Origin: Planctomycetota bacterium
Lineage (GTDB): Bacteria > Planctomycetota > Phycisphaerae > Sedimentisphaerales > Anaerobacaceae
Direction of reading: 5' to 3'
Assembly: GCA_023135865.1 (NCBI GenBank)
Contig: JAGLSG010000033.1
Span: forward strand, 1 to 37,495
DNA: 37,495 nucleotides
Shown here: positions 1 through 5,998 of the stretch, in pieces
Numbering within the stretch: the first letter of the stretch is position 1
Layout of the letters: each line of letters begins with the position of its first letter
Translations under genes and position numbers: made by a program
Notes under the pieces: model-generated
Database searches by the model: none
What the model was told of the DNA's origin: nothing
Seen by the model: only the letters and a program-made list of their open reading frames with translations

Positions 1-494
1 GGCACATAAACAAATCCCGGCAGAAGCGGCAGAAAGCCCTCGTGATATTTCGGCTGAGCGGTCGCTGTAACCGTTGCGAAAGTTCGGCCGTGAAAACTGC
101 CGTGCGCGGTAATGAATTTATATTTTTCTTTTGAAGTATAAAGTCGTGCAAGTTTCATTGCAGCTTCGTTGGCCTCAGCTCCGCTGTTGCAGAAAAAACA
201 TTTTCCGCCGAAACTGCGCTCACTTAAAAGTTTTGCGAGTTTTCCCTGCGGCTCAGAATAAAAAGTGTTGTCAATGTGTAAAAGTTTTTTTGCCTGCTCG
301 CAGATTGCATCAACAACTTTCGGATGGCAATGGCCGATTCCGCTGACTGCCCATCCGGGAAACATATCCAGGATTTTATTGCCTTCGGAGTCATAAATAT
401 AGCAGCCATCGCCTTTGACAATCACCCGGCTCAGTCGGCTGTAATTGCCGATTACATATTTTTTGAATAAATCAATTGTTTCCTGTGTAGTCAT
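1..494 (-). CDS. argD: Acetylornithine aminotransferase, N-terminal part (runs off window)
   Basis: The minus strand from an ATG at 494 stays open to the window edge, giving about 164 residues beginning [20 protein letters not shown]. The segment [18 protein letters not shown] and the motif [15 protein letters not shown] are typical of class III PLP-dependent acetylornithine/ornithine aminotransferases, and [20 protein letters not shown] follows as expected. The family converts N-acetylglutamate semialdehyde and glutamate to N-acetylornithine and 2-oxoglutarate in arginine biosynthesis. The PLP lysine would lie beyond the visible part. It sits downstream of argB on the same strand, across a 90-bp repeat-like gap, so an argB-argD operon is likely. 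The C-terminus, and hence completeness, cannot be judged. Confidence 0.93.
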   Translation of the reverse strand, partial: MTTQETIDLFKKYVIGNYSRLSRVIVKGDGCYIYDSEGNKILDMFPGWAVSGIGHCHPKVVDAICEQAKKLLHIDNTFYSEPQGKLAKLLSERSFGGKCFFCNSGAEANEAAMKLARLYTSKEKYKFITAHGSFHGRTFATVTATAQPKYHEGFLPLLPGFVYV

Positions 495-584
495 AATTAA
501 AATTTAAAATTCAAAGTTAAAAGTTAAAAATTGTGGAGTCCCTTCGGGACGACTTCATTAATTTTGCACTTTACATTTTGCACT
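495..584. repeat. AT-rich repetitive spacer with GTCCCTTCGGGAC palindrome
   Basis: The argB-argD gap consists of A/T-rich iterations (AAAGTTAAAAGTTAAAAA; TTTTGCACTTTACA twice) plus a perfect palindrome GTCCCTTCGGGAC at 538-550. A matching palindrome, ATCCCTTCGGGAT, occurs at 5489-5501, and TTTTGCACTTT recurs near 25498. These look like short dispersed intergenic repeats and not coding sequence. Confidence 0.6.
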
Positions 585-1457
585 TTACACTATTTCTGTT
601 CCAATTCCTTTGTCGGTGTAAATTTCGAGCAGAAGCGAATGAGCTATTCTGCCGTCAATGATATGCGTTTTTTTCACGCCCGCATCGAGTGCCTCAATGC
701 ACGCTTCTGCTTTTGGAAAAATCTGCTGGCCAATCACGCCCGACTCAATCATATCTTTAATCTGCTGTTCGTTCAAACTTGAAATTGTACTTTCGGCTTT
801 ATTAACGTCAGCGAGTATTCCGTGCGTATCGCTCACTACGACGAGTTTTTCAGCAGATACTTTCGCGGCGACTTTTCCAGCGGCACTGTCAGCGTTGACA
901 TTTAGTTTTCCGCCTGCTGCATCTTTTGCAACCGGAGCAATAACCGGAATAATCCTGTCGGCGCAAAGCGTTTTTAATAGCTTTGCATTTATCTCGCTTA
1001 CTTTTCCAACGCGTCCAACGTCAAGTTTTCTTCCGTCTTCTGCTTCCAATCGCAAAAGTTCAGCCGACAAAACACAGCTGGCCAGCGAACTTAATCCCAT
1101 CGGTTTGCAGCCAAGCTCGGTTAGCGTTTCGCAAATCGGCGTATTGACTTTATGCACAAGCGTATGCTCGGCGATTGTCAGCGTTCGCTCATCGGTGTAT
1201 CGGCGACCCTGAACCCATTGCGGCTCAAGGCCGGCCCGGCTCATCGCTTTTGTGATTGCTTTTCCACCGCCGTGAACAATAATCGGCCGCATCCCGACAG
1301 TAGCCATAAAAGCAACGTCAGTTAGTAATTTCCTCTGCAATTCAATATCATCGAGAACGCTTCCGCCGAGTTTTACGACAACGATTTTGCCGTCGAATTT
1401 GCGGATGTATTCCATCGCTTCAATTAGAGCAGCAGCTTTTGCAATTGCCTCTTTCAC
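585..1457 (-). CDS. argB: Acetylglutamate kinase
   Basis: This 290-residue protein phosphorylates N-acetylglutamate with ATP, the second step of arginine biosynthesis. The amino acid kinase fold shows in the glycine-rich VVVKLGGSVLDD near residue 30, IIVHGGGKAI near 60-70, the NVNADSAAGKVA segment that binds acetylglutamate, and VVSDTHGIL near 210. The start is a GTG at 1457 with an AGAGG ribosome site about nine bases upstream. An N-terminal helix (AALIEAMEYIRKFDGK) precedes the kinase core; in characterised homologues such a helix goes with arginine-sensitive hexameric enzymes, so feedback inhibition is plausible (inference). Length is normal. argD follows on the same strand. Confidence 0.96.
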   Translation of the reverse strand: MKEAIAKAAALIEAMEYIRKFDGKIVVVKLGGSVLDDIELQRKLLTDVAFMATVGMRPIIVHGGGKAITKAMSRAGLEPQWVQGRRYTDERTLTIAEHTLVHKVNTPICETLTELGCKPMGLSSLASCVLSAELLRLEAEDGRKLDVGRVGKVSEINAKLLKTLCADRIIPVIAPVAKDAAGGKLNVNADSAAGKVAAKVSAEKLVVVSDTHGILADVNKAESTISSLNEQQIKDMIESGVIGQQIFPKAEACIEALDAGVKKTHIIDGRIAHSLLLEIYTDKGIGTEIV

Positions 1458-1503
1458 GCTGGAAACCTCTCAAAATAATAAGGTAACCTCTAAAAATACG
1501 TTC

Positions 1504-1585
1504 TGTCACTGCGAGCGAAGCGAAGCAGTCTCTTTTTTGGAGCAATAACAAAGATTGCTTCGTCGTTTCACTCCTCGCAATGACA
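1504..1585. repeat. Long imperfect inverted repeat (TCATTGCGAG family)
   Basis: The left end TGTCACTGCGAG...GAAGCAGTCT and the right end AGATTGCTTC...CTCGCAATGACA are near-perfect reverse complements, enclosing a spacer of about 25 bases. Related units appear at 5280-5351, 5828-5874 and 8470-8485, always between genes. It resembles the dispersed palindromic repeats found in many environmental bacteria. A 76-codon minus-strand reading frame over it is repeat-derived. Confidence 0.75.
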
Positions 1586-1761
1586 TTTTTAGAGGAGCCC
1601 ATAATTATAGACAAGCAGATGAGTCTATTAGCGGCCTGGCAATTCGTCAAGTTATATTTAGCTGCAACTGCTTTGGGTGCTGTTTTTGAAACAAATTTAG
1701 CTATTTTACCAAAAAAACGAGCTACAAAAAAATGATGGAAATAACAATTCTAAAAAACCGG

Positions 1762-1791
1762 TTGACTTTGTGTTCCAGTATATGTTAAAAT
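1762..1791 (+). promoter_or_regulatory. Putative sigma-70-type promoter of pckG
   Basis: TTGACT (1762-1767) and TAAAAT (1786-1791) are separated by 18 bp. It would start transcription near 1798 and give a leader of about 150 nt that contains the whole conserved element at 1817-1917. Promoter consensus in this phylum is not established here, so this is a sequence-match inference. Confidence 0.5.
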
Positions 1792-1816
1792 CCCTTGATT
1801 TTTTGAACCCAAATTT

Positions 1817-1917
1817 AACCATACCTTTTAGGGTAGTAAACGTCTGCGAGTAAAACCGTAACTTTTTTTAAGTTACTTGCCCGCGGACAAACAGAAAAAT
1901 TAAATCGTGAACAGTAT
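1817..1917 (+). repeat. Conserved ~105-bp structured element, copy A (pckG leader)
   Basis: This stretch aligns almost end to end with 35634-35739 and with the reverse complement of 32488-32595. Shared blocks in order are a TACC...GGGTA hairpin, GGGTAGTAAA, GCGAGTAAA, CCGTAACT, AAGTTACTT, CCCGCGGACAAAC and TTAAATCGTGAA. GTAACT and AGTTAC can pair locally, and GTCTGCG can pair with CGCGGAC. It lies in the 5' leader of pckG, ending 33 nt before the start. It may be a cis-acting RNA or a dispersed DNA repeat. I do not recognise it as a named family. Confidence 0.8.
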
Positions 1918-1950
1918 AAATTCAGAGTACACAGGAGGCAACATCGAAAA

Positions 1951-3825
1951 ATGAGTAATGTAAAAGGACAACTGAAAGAAAAATTAACGAGCGAAAATTA
2001 TAACAAACTAATCGCTTTGGACAATCCGAAGATGCACAAGTTTATCGCTGATGCGATTGAACTGGCAAATCCGGCATCTGTTTTTGTTTGTGATAATTCA
2101 AAAGCTGATATTGATTACATTTGTTCGCAGGCCATAAAAGCCGGCGAAGAGACCGAATTAAATATAAAAGGCCATACCTGCCATTTCGATAGCTATTATG
2201 ACCAGGGAAGAGACAAAGCCAACACAAAATATCTGATTTCAGCTGACTCCAAAATTGGGGCGACACTCAATTCCGTTGACAAAACCAGCGGAACCGAAGA
2301 AGTAAAATCCTTTTTGAAGGATTCGATGGTTGGGCGTGAAATGCTGGTTTGCTTTTTCTGTCTTGGCCCGGTTGATTCGGAATTCTCCATCGCTTGCGTG
2401 CAAATAACGGATTCGCCGTATGTTGCTCACAGTGAAAGTATTTTGTATCGAGCCGGCTACGAACAATTTAAAAGTATCGGTTCGGCGGAAAATTTCTTCC
2501 GCTTCATCCATTCCGAAGGCGAGCTTGAAGGAAATGTAAGTAAAAATATTGACAAACGCCGTGTTTACATCGATTTGGAAGAGGATTTGGTTTACAGCAC
2601 CAACACCCAATACGGCGGAAATACAATCGGCTTAAAGAAGCTTGCTCTTAGATTAGCGATTCAAAAAGCATCAAATGAGGGCTGGCTCGCTGAACATATG
2701 TTTGTTCTCGGTGCTCACGGGCCAAATAATCGGATAACCTATTTCGCAGGCGCTTTTCCGTCTGCTTGCGGCAAAACCTCAACTGCAATGCTGCCCGGCC
2801 AAACCATAATCGGTGATGATATTGCCTATCTGCGTGAAAAAGACGGCGCTGTTCGCTGCGTAAATGTTGAAAAGGGCATCTTTGGAATCATTCGAGATGT
2901 TAACGCCGAAAACGACCCGATTATCCATCAGGCACTTACGAGTCCATGCGAAGTGATTTTTTCAAACATACTGATTGATGATAAAAAGCCGCATTGGCTT
3001 GGAATGGGAGCTGAACTTCCAAAAGATGGCGTAAACTACAGCGGTCAATGGCAAACCGGCAAAACCGATGAAAAAGGAAATGAAATCACCGCTTCACATA
3101 AAAACGCCCGTTACTGCCTGAGCATAACTGAGCTTGGCAACCGTGATGAATTGGCTGATGCTCCAGAAGGCGTAGAGCTTGGCGGAATTATCTACGGCGG
3201 ACGCGACAGTGATACGTGGGTTCCGGTTGAGCAGGCATTTAGCTGGGACGAGGGTATTATTATAAAGGGTGCGTCAATTGAATCTGAAACCACCGCTGCA
3301 ACTCTCGGCAAGCAGGGCGTTCGTACATTCAATCTTATGTCGAATCTGGATTTTCTTTCGATTCCGCTCGGCCAATATATTCAGAACAATCTGGATTTCG
3401 CTAAGACAATTAAAAATCCGCCATCTGTTTTTTCAGTGAATTATTTCCTGAAGGGAAAAGACGGCGAATACTTAAATAGTATAGCTGATAAAAAGATTTG
3501 GATTTTGTGGGCGGAACTTCGCGTAAATGGCGAGGTCGAGGCAATTGAAACCCCGACCGGCTTTATTCCGAAATACGAAGATTTAGCCAAACTTTTCAAA
3601 GAGCATTTGAATGCTGACTACTCCAAATCGGATTACGTTGAGCAATTTACTATTCGCATTCCGGAAAATATTGCGAAAATCGCTCGCATTGAAAAAGTTT
3701 ACAAAGAAAAAGTTTCCGACACGCCAAAAATTGTGTTTGATACTTTTGCCAAAGTTCGCAGCCGTTTGAATTCGTTTAAGGATAAACATGGTGATTACGT
3801 ATCGCCATTTGATTTGTTGAAATAA
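1951..3825 (+). CDS. pckG: Phosphoenolpyruvate carboxykinase (GTP)
   Basis: The 624-residue product interconverts oxaloacetate and phosphoenolpyruvate using GTP/GDP, linking the TCA cycle with gluconeogenesis. The cysteine-containing P-loop FPSACGKTSTAM near residues 269-280 is diagnostic of the GTP-type enzyme, followed by the metal-binding segment IIGDDIAYLRE. SEFSIACVQITDSPYVAHSESILYR and NARYCLSITE are also family-typical, as is the length. The ATG at 1951 overlaps the TGA of a 15-codon leader frame; AGGAGG at 1933-1938 lies 12 bases upstream, somewhat far. The gene is monocistronic by position, with its own promoter candidate and a long leader holding the conserved element, so leader-mediated regulation is possible (inference). 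Confidence 0.96.
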   Translation: MSNVKGQLKEKLTSENYNKLIALDNPKMHKFIADAIELANPASVFVCDNSKADIDYICSQAIKAGEETELNIKGHTCHFDSYYDQGRDKANTKYLISADSKIGATLNSVDKTSGTEEVKSFLKDSMVGREMLVCFFCLGPVDSEFSIACVQITDSPYVAHSESILYRAGYEQFKSIGSAENFFRFIHSEGELEGNVSKNIDKRRVYIDLEEDLVYSTNTQYGGNTIGLKKLALRLAIQKASNEGWLAEHMFVLGAHGPNNRITYFAGAFPSACGKTSTAMLPGQTIIGDDIAYLREKDGAVRCVNVEKGIFGIIRDVNAENDPIIHQALTSPCEVIFSNILIDDKKPHWLGMGAELPKDGVNYSGQWQTGKTDEKGNEITASHKNARYCLSITELGNRDELADAPEGVELGGIIYGGRDSDTWVPVEQAFSWDEGIIIKGASIESETTAATLGKQGVRTFNLMSNLDFLSIPLGQYIQNNLDFAKTIKNPPSVFSVNYFLKGKDGEYLNSIADKKIWILWAELRVNGEVEAIETPTGFIPKYEDLAKLFKEHLNADYSKSDYVEQFTIRIPENIAKIARIEKVYKEKVSDTPKIVFDTFAKVRSRLNSFKDKHGDYVSPFDLLK

Positions 3826-3964
3826 ATATGTATTTTGGGGGGGCTTGGGTTGGTTGTGAAAATGGGGGCTTTTGCTAACACTAAAAAAACGTAAAACTAA
3901 CGTGCAATTTACTTGACTATCCCATTTTAACCAATTAAGCTCTTGTTTCAGATGTGGCAGCAAA

Positions 3965-3993
3965 AAAAAAGCTGTTTTACAGCGGTATTTTTT
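3965..3993 (+). terminator. Weak intrinsic terminator candidate downstream of pckG
   Basis: A short stem GCTG-TTTTA-CAGC (3971-3983) is followed by GGTA and a run of six T. The stem is only 4 bp, preceded by nine A that could pair with the T run. It could end the pckG transcript before the sigma-54 activator gene. Confidence 0.4.
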
Positions 3994-3996
3994 GTG

Positions 3997-4024
3997 TTGC
4001 TGATAGTATAAAAATTGCTATCTT
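3997..4024 (+). promoter_or_regulatory. Possible promoter of the sigma-54 activator gene
   Basis: TTGCTG (3997-4002) and TATCTT (4019-4024) are separated by 16 bp, about 50 bp before the ATG at 4075. The match is moderate; no -24/-12 site with correct spacing is visible here. Confidence 0.3.
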
Positions 4025-4074
4025 TTATTTCATAAATGTGGTTTTTAACTGCGTAATGGGATTGAGTAACAGAG

Positions 4075-5130
4075 ATGGGAGAAAACTCTAACGGACAGTC
4101 CTCAGATGGAGTTGTGCGCAAAGATTGTAGTGATGTTTTTGGAAATGAGCGTATTGAATCCAACTCCAGAGGCAAACACTACGGCAATGCTGCCAGTGAT
4201 AATTTCATAGGCAGTTCCGCTGCGTTTAATTCAATCCTTGAAACAATACAAACAATTGCTACTCGCAAATGCCCAATTATTATCACCGGCGAAACCGGCG
4301 TCGGCAAAGAAAGAGTAGCTGAACAAATTCATCGTGCCAGCAACCGAAAGAATAATGTTTTTGTTCCGGTCGATTGCACAACTTTGACCGGCCAGTTATT
4401 TGAAAGCCAGCTATTCGGCCACACTAAGGGAGCTTTTACGGGTGCAGTTGATGATACGCTCGGATTTTTCAGAGCGGCAAACGGCGGAACGATTTTTCTC
4501 GATGAAATAAGTGAGATTCCGCTTGAATTGCAGGCCAAACTTTTGCGTGTCCTTCAGGAGGGCACGGTAACACCGCTTGGCTCGACTAAAACGCATACTA
4601 TTGATGTTCGTGTTTTGTGCTCGACCAACCGTGATTTGACCGAGATGATTAAGGATGGCAAGTTTCGCAGCGATTTGTATTACCGTTTAAATGTTGTCAG
4701 CGTTGAAGTACCGCCGCTTCGCGGGCGTAAAGAAGATATTATTCCGCTTGCCGAATATTTCCTTGCGAATCAATCTGAGTTTTATGATGAGCCGGCTAAG
4801 ATGTTGAATGATGATGCGAAAAAGCTGCTCTTGAACTATTCGTGGCCGGGCAACATTCGTCAGCTTGCCAATGCGATTGAGCGGGCTTATGTTTTGACGG
4901 CTGGCGAGGAAGTTTTGTCAGCTGTTTTACCGTTTGAGATTATAATAGCTGACCCTGCTGAGTATCCTAAGAATGAACTGCCGACTCTGGCCGAAGTTAA
5001 GCGTCGGATTATCACGAAAACGCTGGAATTTACGAAGGGGCGTAAAATCGCCGCAGCCAAAATCCTCAACATTGAGCGTCGCCAGCTGAATCGTCTGATT
5101 GACAAGCTAAACATTCCCATCAAGAAGTAA
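4075..5130 (+). CDS. Sigma-54-dependent transcriptional activator without sensor domain
   Basis: The 351-residue protein is an AAA+ bacterial enhancer-binding protein. After about 45 low-complexity residues, SDNFIGSSAAF opens the AAA+ domain. Walker A GETGVGKE is near 72-79, the sigma-54 contact loop GAFTGA is intact near 119-124, and Walker B GGTIFLDEISEIP follows. The arginine-finger region FRSDLYYRLNV and sensor II YSWPGNIRQL are present. A Fis-type helix-turn-helix (GRKIAAAKILNIERRQLNRLIDKL) ends the protein. No receiver, GAF or PAS domain precedes the AAA+ module, so activity must be controlled in trans or by expression, as in PspF-like proteins (inference). Target genes cannot be told from the neighbourhood. 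Confidence 0.9.
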   Translation: MGENSNGQSSDGVVRKDCSDVFGNERIESNSRGKHYGNAASDNFIGSSAAFNSILETIQTIATRKCPIIITGETGVGKERVAEQIHRASNRKNNVFVPVDCTTLTGQLFESQLFGHTKGAFTGAVDDTLGFFRAANGGTIFLDEISEIPLELQAKLLRVLQEGTVTPLGSTKTHTIDVRVLCSTNRDLTEMIKDGKFRSDLYYRLNVVSVEVPPLRGRKEDIIPLAEYFLANQSEFYDEPAKMLNDDAKKLLLNYSWPGNIRQLANAIERAYVLTAGEEVLSAVLPFEIIIADPAEYPKNELPTLAEVKRRIITKTLEFTKGRKIAAAKILNIERRQLNRLIDKLNIPIKK

Positions 5131-5279
5131 AATTTAGAATTGAGAATGAAGAATTAAAAAATTGGACGCAGATTACGCTGAAATAAATAGTACCAAAAAT
5201 CTGCGTTAATCAGCGCAATCAGCGTCAGGAAAACGATTCAAAATTCTAATTTTCAAATATTCAAAACTGACAGCTTTGC

Positions 5280-5351
5280 TGTCATGCTGAGTGTAGCGAA
5301 GCATCTCAACCATTCAAATGGCAGAGACCCTTCGCTTCGCTCAGGGTGACA
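5280..5351. repeat. Palindromic repeat (GAGCGAAGCGAAG family)
   Basis: The left arm TGTCATGCTGAG...GCGAAGCATCTC and the right arm GAGACCCTTCGC...CTCAGGGTGACA are reverse complements over about 28 bp with few mismatches, separated by a short spacer. The central CTGAG/GCGAAG words recur in other gaps of this window. It would form a long cruciform or RNA hairpin. Confidence 0.75.
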
Positions 5352-5432
5352 CTGGCGTGTCATTTTGGTAATTGGATATTGTTTAGGATTTAGAATTTTC
5401 CATTTTCAATCAAAAACGGCATAAATGAATTA

Positions 5433-5485
5433 AGAATTGAGAATCCTTCGACCCCGCTCAGGACAGGTGCAGAATTGAGAATTAT
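5433..5485 (+). repeat. Dispersed AATCCTTCGAC..CGCTCAGGACAGG repeat, copy 1
   Basis: This about 50-bp unit (GAATTGAGAATCCTTCGAC, CGCTCAGGACAGGT, AGAATTGAGAATTA) recurs almost unchanged at 10094-10146, and its core recurs at 8535-8554. All copies lie between genes. Confidence 0.7.
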
Positions 5486-5827
5486 GGAATCCCTTCGGGA
5501 TGGATTTCAATCAAAATCGTCATAAAAATTGTCAAATTTAGGGGTAATTTTTTGGAAAATATGGTGTTTTTTGGGGCTTGAAAAAGTGATTTTCAGTGGT
5601 GTTTCTTTGTTTTTGATACTGAAAAGCCGGTTTTGCGTCAATCAAAACTGCGAAATTCGGCAAAAAGTGGCCAAAAAGTAGTCGTTTTTGAGCGTTTTTT
5701 GTCAATTTTGGTCAAAAATGAGCTGGAATTTACCGTTTTTTGTCAAAAAAGAACCAGTTTTTTCAGGTAGTATGCCGTTTTCAATCGATTGTTTTTGAAC
5801 AGTTGCTGGTTGCTAATACCTGCGATT

Positions 5828-5874
5828 TGTCATTTCGAGCGTAGCCGAGACACGAAGCGAAGCGGAGAGCCCCG
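5828..5874. repeat. Dispersed repeat TGTCATTTCGAG...GAAGCGGAGAG
   Basis: This variant of the TCATTGCGAG/GCGAAGCG repeat family is followed by CCCCGAAGGG, an echo of the CCCTTCGGG palindromes. It lies just upstream of the defence-like gene. CGAGACACGA recurs in the gap before ftsK (around 21249-21262). Confidence 0.55.
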
Positions 5875-5933
5875 AAGGGAAATCTATTTTTAATTAACCA
5901 CGGATTTTTCGTATTGCGTTGTGCGTATCTCGA

Positions 5934-5961
5934 TTGACAATTGTATAAATTTAAGGATAAT
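5934..5961 (+). promoter_or_regulatory. Putative promoter of the nuclease-nSTAND gene
   Basis: A perfect TTGACA (5934-5939) is followed after 16 bp by GATAAT (5956-5961), giving a predicted start near 5968 and a 30-nt leader before the ATG at 5999. The ribosome site is weak (GGAAAG well upstream). Confidence 0.5.
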
Positions 5962-5998
5962 ACTATTAAAGTAAATTGGAAAGCTTGTTATAAAAAAT

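Larger units (their letters stand above)
5131..5998. other. 868-bp gene-free gap rich in repeats
   Basis: No credible gene is visible. In order it holds an inverted pair built from ACGCAGATTACGCTGA and ATCTGCGTTAATCAGCG (5164-5226), the palindrome at 5280-5351, a direct repeat TTTCAATCAAAA/CG/CATAAA at about 5404 and 5504, the AGGACAGG unit at 5433-5485, the palindrome ATCCCTTCGGGAT, a G/T-rich tract at about 5520-5790 with small inverted repeats, the repeat at 5828-5874, and a promoter candidate at 5934-5961. Confidence 0.75.

Noticed and set aside
658-1212. 184-codon plus-strand frame
   Set aside because: It lies antisense to argB, whose motifs are unmistakable; serine-rich shadow composition.
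1420-1650. 76-codon minus-strand frame containing ARSETTKQS
   Set aside because: It is the translation of the palindromic TCATTGCGAG repeat plus the start of argB; no family features and no ribosome site.
1817-1917. Element copy A as a known riboswitch or T-box
   Set aside because: No conserved core of the known classes that I can recall (TPP, cobalamin, SAM, glycine, c-di-GMP, fluoride, T-box) is visible, and copy B is in the antisense orientation.
3955-3972. -24/-12 sigma-54 promoter upstream of the activator gene
   Set aside because: GG and GC are 13 bases apart instead of the required 10.
5131-5998. CRISPR array or retron non-coding RNA in the gap before the defence gene
   Set aside because: Repeats are not regularly spaced, there are no cas genes and no reverse transcriptase nearby.
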